Below, piece after piece: positions 37,372 to 46,657 of a stretch of 64,000 nt of DNA. This DNA comes from Spirochaeta lutea. Its GTDB lineage: Bacteria > Spirochaetota > Spirochaetia > DSM-27196 > Salinispiraceae. The DNA is taken from contig NZ_JNUP01000029.1 of assembly GCF_000758165.1 (NCBI RefSeq), positions 1 through 64,000 of the forward strand, written 5' to 3'. Every line of letters begins with the position of its first letter. Position 1 is the first letter of the stretch. The notes beneath the pieces were generated by a model. The model was not told the origin of the DNA, did not search any database, and saw only the letters and a program-made list of their open reading frames with translations. The position numbers and the translations under genes are program-made.

Positions 37372-37476
37372 TAGTGCGCAAAAGGTTGTAAACTACACCA
37401 GGTATAGCGGAGCAACCAATAATTCCATCCATGGGTGGTGTCGCCGGGGTGCAAAGTTACAACCTTTTGCGCACTA
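37372..37476 (+). mobile_element. MITE-like element, copy B (105 bp, best preserved)
   Basis: TA + GTGCGCAAAAGGTTGTAA at left; TTACAACCTTTTGCGCAC + TA at right: an 18-bp perfect inverted terminus with TA at both sides. The internal region carries ACACCAGGTATAGCGGAGC and GGTGGTGTCGCCGGGGTG, which can partly pair. No coding capacity. It lies between coaX and panD. Confidence 0.88.
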
Positions 37477-37493
37477 TATAACTGTCGGATTTA

Positions 37494-38300
37494 TTACCCC
37501 TGGTTCAGCTGCCAGGCTGCGAAGAGCCCGGCGAGCACCAGGTCCGGCTCGATGGCATCAAAAAAACCTTCCCCGGCAAAGAGGTGACTGAATCCCCCGG
37601 TGGCCAGGATGATGGGCGGCTCGGCTGTGGGGTCAAACACCTCCCCTCGAATCCGCTCAACCAGTTCCCGGACCATCCCCAACTGCCCGTAATAGAGTCC
37701 GGCCTGAATACTCTCTACCGTCGATTTCCCGCAGACTGCATCGGGCCGCAGGATTTCCACGCTGGGCAGCCGGGCGGTTTTTTGCTCCAGCACCTCCATA
37801 CTCACCCGCAGCCCCGGGGCGATAGCACCCCCCAGGTAGCGTTTATCCCCGGACACAACATCCAGGGTTGTGGCAGTCCCGAAATCCGCTACTATCCCGT
37901 TCCGCCCGGGGTAGAGCCGGCTCAGGGCAATGGCGTTGGCGATCCGGTCGGCCCCCACCTCCAGGGGATTCCGATAGGCAATCTGAAGACCCGTCTTTAC
38001 CCCTGCCTGGAGTATGAAGGGCTCCACATCGAAGTACTTCTGGCATGCCCGGCGCAGACTGTACACCCCCTGGGGAACCACCGAGGCCATGGCGATACCC
38101 CTTACCTTCTCAGGGTCGATTCCGTTTTCCCGCAAAACCCCCCGGAGAAACACCCCGTACTCATCGGCGCTGGCTTGGCCGCCGGAGGTTCGACGGAATC
38201 GCAGGGTTAGTTCTCCCCGGGGGGTATACAGTCCGGCGTACACCTGGGTGTTTCCCACATCCAGGCATAGAATATGCTCATTCCTTCGTTCTTGACTCAT
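37494..38300 (-). CDS. coaX: Type III pantothenate kinase
   Basis: Phosphorylates pantothenate, the first step of CoA synthesis. About 268 residues from ATG 38300 (GGAG 6 nt upstream). [15 protein letters not shown] is the ATP-binding phosphate-1 motif; [12 protein letters not shown] and [11 protein letters not shown] are type III signatures. Overlaps the coaBC 3' end by 23 nt, implying coupling. Confidence 0.95.
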   Translation of the reverse strand: MSQERRNEHILCLDVGNTQVYAGLYTPRGELTLRFRRTSGGQASADEYGVFLRGVLRENGIDPEKVRGIAMASVVPQGVYSLRRACQKYFDVEPFILQAGVKTGLQIAYRNPLEVGADRIANAIALSRLYPGRNGIVADFGTATTLDVVSGDKRYLGGAIAPGLRVSMEVLEQKTARLPSVEILRPDAVCGKSTVESIQAGLYYGQLGMVRELVERIRGEVFDPTAEPPIILATGGFSHLFAGEGFFDAIEPDLVLAGLFAAWQLNQG

Positions 38301-39786
38301 GGTCTGCTCCTTGAATTTCTCTTGATTTGACGGACCTCTCCTCCAGCAGGCGGGCAAGATCCCGGGCGAGCTGGGCAGTGGTGGTACCCTGGAGGACGGG
38401 CTGGTGCCGGGGGGCGTTGGAATCACCCAGAAAAATACCATACCCATGACCCCGGCTCTCCGGCTTCCCTCCCGTCACCGGGCTGTCCAGATTCCCGGCA
38501 TCGTTCCAGACGACAAGATCTGCCCCGTTTTCCAGCATGGAAGCTGCACGGGCGGCACCCTGGGCGATATCCTCCCCCTGGGTCAGCTTGAACCCCACCA
38601 CCCCAGGCAGGGGCTCATGGGGATGGGCCCGATGAGCCATGGCCTTAATTCGGGGAAGGATCTTCTCGGTGGGTTGTAAAACCAGGTGCCGGGGCTGTCC
38701 GCTCTCCCATTTCCCCCCTGTTGAATCCGGATCCTCTAGGTGATAATCCGCCACTGCAGCTGCCTGGATAATCCAGTCATAGCTCCGGCGGTCCAGCATG
38801 GCCTCCAGTTCCCGGCGGAAGTCCTGGTAGTCGGCGTAACTCCGAGTCTGACCAGAAATCCCCGGGGACAGGTCCATCCGGTCGTAATGCAGCAGATCCA
38901 CCTGCCAACCCCTGCTTTCCAGCTCCCGGGTTATGGTAAGGGCGGTCTGTCCCGAGGAGGTGTTTTCCACCCAGCGGACAGCATCCAGGGGCTGGCGCAT
39001 GGCCCCTCCGGTTACCAGTACCCTGCCAAGCTGCGGTCTGCCGGTTCGGTCAGCCCCCGGCGCCGATCTCGGAGGTGGGCTACTGAGGCCGGTTGTTCCT
39101 ACACTCTGGTGAACCAACCCCGGGCCGGCCCAGGTCTTTTCCGGCGCCGGGCCTCTACCCGCACCCGGGGTTCCTTCACCTTGCCGGGTCAAAGCGTCGG
39201 AGGGCTCATTTTCCCGGGAATTTTCCGGTCCCGTCCCGCCCTCCGGAAGGTCTTCTCCGCGGAACAACCGGGATACCAACCGGGCTGTAGTCTCCGGAGA
39301 CAGGAGCCGCCCGCCCCCCTCATCTCCGCAGGCGAGTCTGCCGCTCTCCCAGGGCAGAATCCGGCATCCCCAGGTTTCCAGGCGCGCCAGGGACTGCCGG
39401 GTGGCCGGATGGTTCAACATGGCGCTATTCATTGCCGGGGCTATCCAAAAGGGTTTGGTCTGATTATTTGCCAGAAACAGGGCGCCCAATAGATCCGGGG
39501 CCAGGCCCGCTGCCAGCTGGTTGATCCGATTCGCCGTGGCCGGGTAGAGCAGAAACAGGTCGCTCCACCGGCGCAGCTCGATATGCTCCATGCTGTCCCG
39601 GGCGGCAAAAAGATCATGCAAGACCGGCCTGCCCGATAGTGCCTCCAGGCTCGTGGCCCCGACAAAACGCAGCGCCCCGGGGGTAGCGACGGTCTGGACG
39701 GTATGCCCCTGTTTTACCAGCAGACTGAGGAGGGCGCAGGCCTTATAGGCGGCTATGGATCCGGTGAGAATTAGGGTGATGTTCAT
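38278..39786 (-). CDS. coaBC: Bifunctional phosphopantothenoylcysteine decarboxylase/synthetase
   Basis: 502 residues. N-terminal CoaC flavoprotein ([18 protein letters not shown]; the catalytic region [12 protein letters not shown]) and C-terminal CoaB ([26 protein letters not shown]). The linker (~178-250) is expanded by ~60 Pro/Gly/Glu-rich residues. Residues encoded near 38420 (GDSNA) match the peptide of the dispersed GGGTGATTC motif. Start overlaps the panC stop (ATGA). Confidence 0.94.
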   Translation of the reverse strand: MNITLILTGSIAAYKACALLSLLVKQGHTVQTVATPGALRFVGATSLEALSGRPVLHDLFAARDSMEHIELRRWSDLFLLYPATANRINQLAAGLAPDLLGALFLANNQTKPFWIAPAMNSAMLNHPATRQSLARLETWGCRILPWESGRLACGDEGGGRLLSPETTARLVSRLFRGEDLPEGGTGPENSRENEPSDALTRQGEGTPGAGRGPAPEKTWAGPGLVHQSVGTTGLSSPPPRSAPGADRTGRPQLGRVLVTGGAMRQPLDAVRWVENTSSGQTALTITRELESRGWQVDLLHYDRMDLSPGISGQTRSYADYQDFRRELEAMLDRRSYDWIIQAAAVADYHLEDPDSTGGKWESGQPRHLVLQPTEKILPRIKAMAHRAHPHEPLPGVVGFKLTQGEDIAQGAARAASMLENGADLVVWNDAGNLDSPVTGGKPESRGHGYGIFLGDSNAPRHQPVLQGTTTAQLARDLARLLEERSVKSREIQGADHESRTKE

Positions 39787-40976
39787 GCCCCTTCCTCCAG
39801 GACCAGATTATCGATGAGCCGGATCCCCTCCAGTACCACCGCGGCGAACCGCCGGGCCGGCTCACCCGGGCCGAGATCCCGGCGGTCTACCAGGTAGTCA
39901 ACCTGGAACCCCAACTGTTCCAGTTCCCTGACGGCCCGGGGGGCATCCTTTGACCCGCGAAGAATGGGGTACAGTTCCCGGGCACGCTCCAGGCCCCGGG
40001 GACTCAGGAGGCGGTTTCGGGAACTCATGGCGAGCCCCGAGGTCTCCCGAACCACCGGACAGGGTACAATCTCCGTGGGAAGGAAAAAGTCTTCCGCCAT
40101 CCGGCAAATCAAGAGATACTGCTGATAATCCTTTTCTCCAAAATACGCCCGGCTCGGCGCGGTTAATACCAGCAGCTTCAGCACCACCGTCAATACCCCC
40201 TCAAAGTGGCCCGGCCGGGAAGCCCCGCAGAGCTGGGTGCTAAACCGGGATCCCTCGGGTTCTTCCAACCGGAGCGGCCCCTGATTATCCGGGCCAGCAA
40301 GACCTCCACCCTGCCGGCTGGACGCCGGGGTTTCGGGTGCAGCCTGCGCCTCTCCCTGATCCCCTGTACCGGTTCGTCTTCGGCCCGCAGGAGAATCCCC
40401 GGGAAGTTCCGAATCATCCCCCGCCCGGAGAATTCCTGCCTCCCGCACCTCGAATCGGAAATCCCGGCTGTACATCTGCTCCGCCCGGGGTAGAAACACT
40501 GCATCCACCCCCAAAGACTCCAGAAGCGCCCGGTCGGCATCCCAGGTCCGGGGATAGTCATGCAGATCCTTGGGATCGTTAAACTGAGTGGGGTTCACGA
40601 ATATGCTGACCAGGGTAACCTCGTTCTCCGCCAAACTCCGCCGAATCAAACTGGCGTGCCCGGGATGCAACGCCCCCATGGTCGGAACAAAGCCGACGGA
40701 CGGAAGGCCCCGGAGTGCCGGCGAGGATGATCCGGACCCGGAAACCCCGGCCCTCAATGGATGGGGATTGTGCCCTCCCGGCGCAACCGGCGTCGGTTCG
40801 ATCGAGCTGCCCGGCTCAGGTCCTATCGAGCTGCCCGGCCCCGGTTCCATTGAACTCCCAGGCCCCGGGGCGGCAATGTTCCCCCCGGTCCGCCAGGAAG
40901 CCGAATGTCCCCTTCCCAGGCTGATACAATACTCCTGCCATTCCCTGGGATCCGTAATTACCTTCAGCTCAGCCAT
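39783..40976 (-). CDS. panC: Pantothenate synthetase with two low-complexity insertions
   Basis: Joins pantoate and beta-alanine. VGFVPTMGALHPGHASLI, VSIFVNPTQFNDPKDL and YFGEKDYQQ are PanC signatures. About 397 residues against ~280 usually. Insertion one (~25-75) contains three 24-bp units (40795-40866) encoding GPGSSxEP-type repeats; insertion two (~165-220) is Gly/Pro/Glu-rich. ATG 40976 lies inside the panB 3' end (8-nt overlap); the longer open frame is a shadow of panB. Confidence 0.94.
   Translation of the reverse strand: MAELKVITDPREWQEYCISLGRGHSASWRTGGNIAAPGPGSSMEPGPGSSIGPEPGSSIEPTPVAPGGHNPHPLRAGVSGSGSSSPALRGLPSVGFVPTMGALHPGHASLIRRSLAENEVTLVSIFVNPTQFNDPKDLHDYPRTWDADRALLESLGVDAVFLPRAEQMYSRDFRFEVREAGILRAGDDSELPGDSPAGRRRTGTGDQGEAQAAPETPASSRQGGGLAGPDNQGPLRLEEPEGSRFSTQLCGASRPGHFEGVLTVVLKLLVLTAPSRAYFGEKDYQQYLLICRMAEDFFLPTEIVPCPVVRETSGLAMSSRNRLLSPRGLERARELYPILRGSKDAPRAVRELEQLGFQVDYLVDRRDLGPGEPARRFAAVVLEGIRLIDNLVLEEGA
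40795..40866 (-). repeat. 24-bp tandem repeat in panC (3 units)
   Basis: Units begin on the plus strand at 40795, 40819 and 40843, each like GGTTCGATCGAGCTGCCCGG plus four bases. In frame with panC; imperfect. Confidence 0.88.
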
Positions 40977-41901
40977 ATACGGCCCCCTGCTCCTCCGCCC
41001 AGGCCGGATCCTGCCTGCGGTCCTGGGGACGATTCTGGGGCTGGTCTTTGGCTTGCTTGGGGGCGCGGTCATGGGCACCGGCCTTGGACTCGGGATTGCC
41101 GCCGTAGCTTTCCCGGGCTGAGGGGAAATCCCCGGAGCGCACATCCCGGACAAACTCATCCACCGCCTGGCGAACCAGCCGGCCCCCCGGCAGGTATTGG
41201 CGTACAAACCGGGGCAACCGGCCCTCCTCCGCCCCCGGAGTAAGTCCGAGCATATCCTGGAGCACCAGAACCTGGCCGTCCACATCCGGCCCAGCCCCAA
41301 TACCGATAACCGGTATCCCTAAGGTCCCGGCCAGCTCCCGCCCCAGATCCGAGGGAATACCCTCAGCCACCAGGGCAAAACACCCCAGCTCCTCCAGCTG
41401 CCGGGCCCGATCCACCATCCGACGACGGGCCTCGGCATCCCTGCCCTGGACCCGGTACCCCCCCAAGGTATGTACAGCCTGGGGAGTCAGCCCCAAATGC
41501 CCCATAACGGGAATACCGCTGGCAATCAAATGGGGAATAAGCTCCACGTGACCCTCAAGCCCCTCGATCTTCACCCCGTCCGCCCCGGCCCGCATCAGGT
41601 CCCCGGCATTCCGCGTCGCCAGGTCTAACCCGCAGCGGGTGGATAGAAAGGGCATATCGGCGATAATCGTCAGTCCCGGTCCGCCCCGGCGCACCGCCCG
41701 TACATGGGCAGTCATCAGCTCCATATCCGCCGTCAGGGTGGAATCTCCGCCGTACATCACCATAGCCAGACTATCCCCCACCAGGACAGCATCCAATCCG
41801 CTATCCTGCAGCAGGGCCGCCGACCAGGCGTCATAACATGTTAAAACACTAAGGATTTCCCCCCGGGCCTTCGCCTGGGGAAACTGGGTGAGTTTTCTCA
41901 T
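40969..41901 (-). CDS. panB: 3-methyl-2-oxobutanoate hydroxymethyltransferase
   Basis: First committed step to pantoate. About 310 residues from ATG 41901 (GGAG 5 nt upstream). VLTCYDAWSAALLQDSG, VLVGDSLAMVMYG, GVKIEGLEG and GIGAGPDVDGQVLVLQDMLG are signatures. The last ~45 residues are Gln/Lys/Arg/Asp-rich, beyond the usual end. First gene of the panB-panC-coaBC-coaX unit. Confidence 0.96.
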   Translation of the reverse strand: MRKLTQFPQAKARGEILSVLTCYDAWSAALLQDSGLDAVLVGDSLAMVMYGGDSTLTADMELMTAHVRAVRRGGPGLTIIADMPFLSTRCGLDLATRNAGDLMRAGADGVKIEGLEGHVELIPHLIASGIPVMGHLGLTPQAVHTLGGYRVQGRDAEARRRMVDRARQLEELGCFALVAEGIPSDLGRELAGTLGIPVIGIGAGPDVDGQVLVLQDMLGLTPGAEEGRLPRFVRQYLPGGRLVRQAVDEFVRDVRSGDFPSARESYGGNPESKAGAHDRAPKQAKDQPQNRPQDRRQDPAWAEEQGAVYG

Positions 41902-42166
41902 AGGGTCTCCTCTTCCCAGAAAGGGGTGGAGGTTCGCCATTGTCTAGGGTGATTCCCATGCCTCTGTCTCGCCGAAGTCCGGCAGAGTACAAGAAATGCC
42001 CGGCGGTCCATCCATTACCGGTACCCGTCGCTCAGGATCGAGTCCTTTCTGGAGACACTAGGGTTGTCGATACTCACGGCAGACCGCTCCGGACCCCGCC
42101 GAACCCTACCGCCCTTCCGGTGCAATGGGTTGCAGTCTCCACCGATCCGCCATGGTTGAATCGAGC

Positions 42167-43459
42167 CTACCCGGGGAAATCCGGTCTGTCAATACAACCG
42201 AAGCCCACCCGGACCACCCCGCCGTCCTCATTGGATAGGGTCATCTCCCCGGAATGCTGGAGACTCAGGGATTGAATAACCCGCAATCCGAAGTCATAAC
42301 CCTGCCCCTGAATCAGATCCTGGGAAAACCCGGCCCCGTTATCCCGCACCTCGAGGTTCACCCCCGGGTCCGAGGACCGCAAGGCAATCTGGACCCGGAG
42401 CTCCTCCCCGGACATTCCCGCGTACTTCACCGCATTGGTTACCAGCTCGTTCACCGCAATCCCAATACCGATGGACACCTTGGTAGGCACCCGGATATCC
42501 TCCATATCTACCGTTACCGAATTCATGGAAATCACCCCCAAATCCACCAAATCAACCACCATCTGCTCTACCAGGGGCTTGACCGACACCTCAAGGAAAT
42601 TACGCTCGGTATACAGCCGGCTGTAGATCTGGGAGATAACCCCGACCCGACGGCCTGCCTCGACGATCTGCTCCCGAGCCCGGGGCTGATCGACCTGTTC
42701 AGACTGGAGGTACAAAAGGGAATAAATGAAACTCAAATCGTTTTTCATCCGGTGGTGAATCTCCGCAATCCGGAGTTCCCGCTGGTGCATATCCTCGGAT
42801 AGATTGTGGCGCATCAGGTTAATGGCTCGGAGCAGATCCCCCAGCTCGTCATCGTAAGCCCGTCTCCGGCGGATATCCAGGGGGGCTTCCAGATGCTCCC
42901 GGTCATCCTGCTTCAGCAAGACCGCCAGGCGTGTAAGATACTTCCCCACCTGGTGGTGGAACAGCAGGGCAATCCACAACCCGGTGGTCAGCAGAATCAG
43001 CATATGTCCGCCCAGAGACACCGCAACCCGTCCCAAAACCGCCCCTTCCACCAATCCCGGGTCCTGATAGATCCGGAGCATTCCCACCGGAAAGCCCTGC
43101 TCCCGATGAAAATAGGTCAGCTCCTCGGACAACACTGAAAATTCGGGCTGAACCGGTGCTCCCGCGGAAAAAACCTCGCCCTGATCGTTTTCCACCTCCA
43201 CCCGGCTAATGGACGGAAACCGTTCGATTGCCTGGGCCTGCTGCTGGACCAGTATCCAGTCGGTCAACCAGAGACTTGATACCAGGGAGGGCAGATGGCT
43301 CTGCTGCACCTGGAAGATTTCCTGATCCACCCGCCGACGTTCCTGGTCGTAGAGCAGAACCCCCTCCAACACGGATACAAAAATACCTACCCCCACAATG
43401 ATCAGGGATGTCATGAGAATAAACCGTAACCCTAGGGATCTATTCCAGCCAAATGCCAT
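42167..43459 (-). CDS. Membrane sensor histidine kinase (HisKA_2 type)
   Basis: 430 residues: two transmembrane helices (~11-36 and ~146-168) flank a periplasmic sensor domain; a HAMP-like region follows; EIHHRMKNDLSFIYSLLYLQ contains the phospho-acceptor His of the HisKA_2 class; the HATPase has NELVTNAVKYA and DNGAGF. Located 9 nt downstream of a periplasmic binding protein gene, which probably delivers the signal. No response regulator is in the window. Confidence 0.92.
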   Translation of the reverse strand: MAFGWNRSLGLRFILMTSLIIVGVGIFVSVLEGVLLYDQERRRVDQEIFQVQQSHLPSLVSSLWLTDWILVQQQAQAIERFPSISRVEVENDQGEVFSAGAPVQPEFSVLSEELTYFHREQGFPVGMLRIYQDPGLVEGAVLGRVAVSLGGHMLILLTTGLWIALLFHHQVGKYLTRLAVLLKQDDREHLEAPLDIRRRRAYDDELGDLLRAINLMRHNLSEDMHQRELRIAEIHHRMKNDLSFIYSLLYLQSEQVDQPRAREQIVEAGRRVGVISQIYSRLYTERNFLEVSVKPLVEQMVVDLVDLGVISMNSVTVDMEDIRVPTKVSIGIGIAVNELVTNAVKYAGMSGEELRVQIALRSSDPGVNLEVRDNGAGFSQDLIQGQGYDFGLRVIQSLSLQHSGEMTLSNEDGGVVRVGFGCIDRPDFPG

Positions 43460-43468
43460 ACAAACCTC

Positions 43469-44290
43469 CTAGTTTCTGGGGGGAATACCGGCCTGGGAAT
43501 ATCCCCGGGACACCATCTCTTGGTAGGTGCCATCGGCCTTCATAGCCCGGAGGGCATCGGCCAGGGGCTGAACCAATTCCCGGTAATCCCGGTGCAGGTA
43601 CAGGTACATGGGCCTGGTGGCCAAGGGCGGCTCCAGATGCCGTATCCCCTGGTAGCCCAGGTCGGCCAGGACGGTGTACCCCGTGGCGTAATCGTAGAGG
43701 GCCACATCAATCCTCCCCTTATCCAGCATGGTAAACAACTCAACCTGGGTCGGTACCAGGATGACCCAGGGAAAATCCGCCGTCTGCTCCTCCAAGATCT
43801 TCCATCCTCGGACAATGCCGATGCTCAGCTCCCGCAAGTCTTCCCAGCTCCGAATCTGCAGAGCCTGCCGGCTGAAGGCAACAAAATCCATAACCATATT
43901 TGCCTCGGGCACCCGGACCAGGTTGGGAAAATCCTTCTCCATCCCCGCCACCCGGTTCAGCTCACCCTGAAAAATCCCCGCATTTACATCGTACAGGGCC
44001 TGTTCCGTGGGGTTATAGACGACCTTCGCCCTACCCCCAACCCGCCGGAATGCCTCCAGAATTATCTCATCGAGCATCCCCGTTCCCTGGCAGTTGGATA
44101 AAAAGTTCTGATAACTGGTACTGATAATAACCGGCTCCTCCGCCTCCAGCCTGCTCTGCCGGGGTGATTCAGCCAAGCCGGCCAGGGGCAGGCAAACCCA
44201 CACCAGGGCCGCCAGAGCAGCCAAGCCTGACCCGCGCCGGGAATACCATCCTCCGGGAGCCCTTCTCTGCCGCCGGGTGCTGTACGCCAT
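43469..44290 (-). CDS. Periplasmic solute-binding (SBP_bac_3-like) protein
   Basis: 273 residues with an N-terminal basic stretch and signal peptide (LAALAALVWVCLPLAGLAES). Body resembles family 3 binding proteins (LDEIILEAFRRVGG; DVALYDYATGYTVLADLG). With no transporter genes nearby and a kinase 9 nt downstream, it is more likely a ligand sensor than a transport subunit. CAGGAGG precedes ATG. The promoter appears to borrow its -35 from MITE copy C. Confidence 0.85.
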   Translation of the reverse strand: MAYSTRRQRRAPGGWYSRRGSGLAALAALVWVCLPLAGLAESPRQSRLEAEEPVIISTSYQNFLSNCQGTGMLDEIILEAFRRVGGRAKVVYNPTEQALYDVNAGIFQGELNRVAGMEKDFPNLVRVPEANMVMDFVAFSRQALQIRSWEDLRELSIGIVRGWKILEEQTADFPWVILVPTQVELFTMLDKGRIDVALYDYATGYTVLADLGYQGIRHLEPPLATRPMYLYLHRDYRELVQPLADALRAMKADGTYQEMVSRGYSQAGIPPRN

Positions 44291-44313
44291 GGTTCACCTC
44301 CTGCCACCATTTA

Positions 44314-44342
44314 AGTATAGGATAGTGCGCAAAAGCTTGTAA
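44314..44342 (-). promoter_or_regulatory. Hybrid promoter: -35 in MITE, -10 outside
   Basis: On the minus strand TTACAA (44337-44342, in the MITE terminus), 17 nt, TATACT (44314-44319, flanking DNA), leading to the binding-protein gene starting at 44290. Confidence 0.6.
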
Positions 44343-44428
44343 CGTTTCCCTTTAGCGGCGCTGTCCCTGGGGCAGGCCACCAGGCGTCACCGCTATATCT
44401 GGTGTAGGTTACAATCTTTTGCGCACTC
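44323..44428 (-). mobile_element. MITE-like element, copy C (106 bp, reverse orientation)
   Basis: TA + GTGCGCAAAAGCTTGTAA at left; TTACAATCTTTTGCGCAC at right. Reverse-complemented, the right half reads CTACACCAGATATAGCGGTG, matching the left half of copy B, so the element is inverted relative to it. Lies between divergent genes. Confidence 0.8.
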
Positions 44429-44588
44429 AGTAAGTATAGGGTACCCGGAGGATATTGGTTGATCAAAATCCATGGCGAACCGGTTGTCTCTGGTTTCGGT
44501 CGCTCCAGCCTCGATTGTCCCGGGCTGGGCCGATCTCCGGTTATCCCAGCCTTGGCGGTTTTAGCGGTCATTTTTCAACACGGCTGTC

Positions 44589-44608
44589 CATACCCCCACG
44601 GGTATGGT
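44589..44608. other. Perfect hairpin just before the YgiQ start
   Basis: CCATACCC-CCAC-GGGTATGG, an 8-bp perfect stem ending 12 nt before ATG 44621. Could be an operator or an mRNA hairpin controlling access to the AGGGG ribosome site. Confidence 0.35.
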
Positions 44609-44620
44609 AAGCTAGGGGTG

Positions 44621-46657
44621 ATGCAGCAACTACACGATTACCAGGCTCCGCGGTCCGCCTTCCTGCCGGTGTGCAAGGAGGATCTATCCCCGGGTTCCGA
44701 ACTTGATATTATTTTTGTTACCGGGGATGCCTATGTGGACCATCCCAGCTTCGGAACCGCCCTCTTGGCACGGATTCTGGAGAACCAGGGGTACCGGGTG
44801 GGAATAATCGCCCAGCCGGATTGGCGCAGCACCCGGGATTTCACTCGCCTCGGTCGGCCCCGCCTCGCATTCTTCGTAACCGCTGGCAATATGGATTCCA
44901 TGGTTGCCAATTACACTGTGGCAGGAAAACCCCGGAAGGACGATGCCTACTCCCCGGGCGGTTTGGGGGGCCGGCGCCCGGACCGGGCGACCCTGGTGTA
45001 CTGTACCCGCATTCGAGAGGCATTTAAGCAGACAGACATTGTCATAGGAGGCATTGAGGCCAGTCTACGGCGCTTTGCCCACTACGATTATTGGTCGAAT
45101 TCCCTACGCCGATCCATGCTCATCGACTCTAAAGCCGACCTGCTGGTCTACGGTATGGCCGAACGCAGCGTCGTGGAGATTGCCCGCCAGCTTTCCGCAG
45201 GCCGGCGGGCCGGAGAACTGCAGCATATTCCCGGAACCCTCTGGCGCTGCAGGGCTGAGGATGCCCAGAGTATCCAGGTCATAGCAGACACCTGGCCATC
45301 CCTCATCCAGGACGACGCCGCCGGGCTGCCCGAAGCACGGCTGTTACCCCGGAAGATCCAGAATCTGCCCGGCTGGGAAGACCTCAAGGATCCCCGGCTC
45401 GGCAAAAACCACTACAGCCAAAGCTTTCTTGCCCAGCACCGGAACACCGATGCCCTCAACGCCGATATCCTAACCGAGGCCTACGGCCCCTGGCTGGTGG
45501 TGCAAAATCCCCCGGCACTTCCCCTCTCCGCCTCGGAATTCGATGCACTCTACACCCTGCCCTTCACCCGCACCTTCCATCCCGATTACCTGGAGGCCGG
45601 GGGGGTCCCCGCCATAGAGGAGGTCCGCTTCTCCCTGGTTTCCAGCCGGGGTTGCTTCGGGGGCTGTAGCTTCTGTGCCCTGACCTTCCACCAGGGTCGG
45701 CGCATCCAGGCACGAAGCGGCGATTCCCTGGTCCGAGAAGCGGAGCTACTAACCCGGCTTCCGGGATTCAAGGGCTACATCCACGATGTGGGGGGCCCCA
45801 CGGCGAACTTCCGGCGGCCTGCCTGCGAGAAACAACGCAGGGTTGGGGTCTGCAAGGACCGTCAATGCCTGCATCCCCGGTTATGCAATCAGCTGGTGGT
45901 GGATCATCAGGATTACCTGGGAGTTCTACGCCGGCTGCGCAGCCTGGAGGGTATAAAAAAGGTCTTCATCCGATCGGGAATTCGCTTTGACTATCTATTA
46001 GGTGATTCCAATGGAGAGTTCCTGACTGAATTATGCGCCCACCATGTGTCGGGAAAACTCAAGGTAGCCCCGGAGCATATCAGCCCCCGGGCCTTGGCGG
46101 CCATGGGTAAACCCCGTCCCGAGGTATTCCAACAATTCGCCCACGCCTTCAAGAACACCAACCAACGCCTGGGCAAGAATCAGTTTATGGTTCCCTATTT
46201 CATATCAAGCCATCCCGGTACCACCCTGGCGGACGCTCTGGAGCTGGCGCTGTATTTCCGGGATCAGGGCGGAACCCCCGAACAGGTCCAGGACTTCTAC
46301 CCCACCCCGGGAACCTTGGCTACCTGTATGTACTATACGGGAATCGACCCCCGGACCGGTAGGGAGATCTACGTATCCCGATCCTACCAGGAAAAGGCCA
46401 TGCAGCGGGCGCTGCTTCAATTCAGGGATCCCAAGAACCATGGGAAGGTCCGCCAGGCCCTGGAGACCCTGGGAAGAACCGACCTAATCGGGCAGGGGAA
46501 GCAGTGTTTGGTGCCGGGAGCATTCAAATCCCCCCCGGGAAAACCCGGCGCCGATCAAAAACGGCATCAGAATCCCAAAAGCCGCCACCGCAGTTCCGAG
46601 AACAGAAGGAATACCCCGGGTGGTAGGGGACGGTCGAACCACCGTACCTCGAAATGA
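44621..46657 (+). CDS. YgiQ-family radical SAM protein
   Basis: About 678 residues. FVTGDAYVDHPSFGTALLAR near the start, VYCTRIREAFKQTDIVIGGI, and the radical-SAM motif CFGGCSFCAL, plus APEHISPRALAAMGKP, are UPF0313/YgiQ signatures. Enzymatic role unknown. ATG 44621 (AGGGG just upstream) is preferred over 44459, whose 54 extra residues are unlike the family. The Arg/Pro-rich C-terminal tail overlaps the convergent M23 peptidase gene by ~90 nt. Confidence 0.92.
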   Translation: MQQLHDYQAPRSAFLPVCKEDLSPGSELDIIFVTGDAYVDHPSFGTALLARILENQGYRVGIIAQPDWRSTRDFTRLGRPRLAFFVTAGNMDSMVANYTVAGKPRKDDAYSPGGLGGRRPDRATLVYCTRIREAFKQTDIVIGGIEASLRRFAHYDYWSNSLRRSMLIDSKADLLVYGMAERSVVEIARQLSAGRRAGELQHIPGTLWRCRAEDAQSIQVIADTWPSLIQDDAAGLPEARLLPRKIQNLPGWEDLKDPRLGKNHYSQSFLAQHRNTDALNADILTEAYGPWLVVQNPPALPLSASEFDALYTLPFTRTFHPDYLEAGGVPAIEEVRFSLVSSRGCFGGCSFCALTFHQGRRIQARSGDSLVREAELLTRLPGFKGYIHDVGGPTANFRRPACEKQRRVGVCKDRQCLHPRLCNQLVVDHQDYLGVLRRLRSLEGIKKVFIRSGIRFDYLLGDSNGEFLTELCAHHVSGKLKVAPEHISPRALAAMGKPRPEVFQQFAHAFKNTNQRLGKNQFMVPYFISSHPGTTLADALELALYFRDQGGTPEQVQDFYPTPGTLATCMYYTGIDPRTGREIYVSRSYQEKAMQRALLQFRDPKNHGKVRQALETLGRTDLIGQGKQCLVPGAFKSPPGKPGADQKRHQNPKSRHRSSENRRNTPGGRGRSNHRTSK

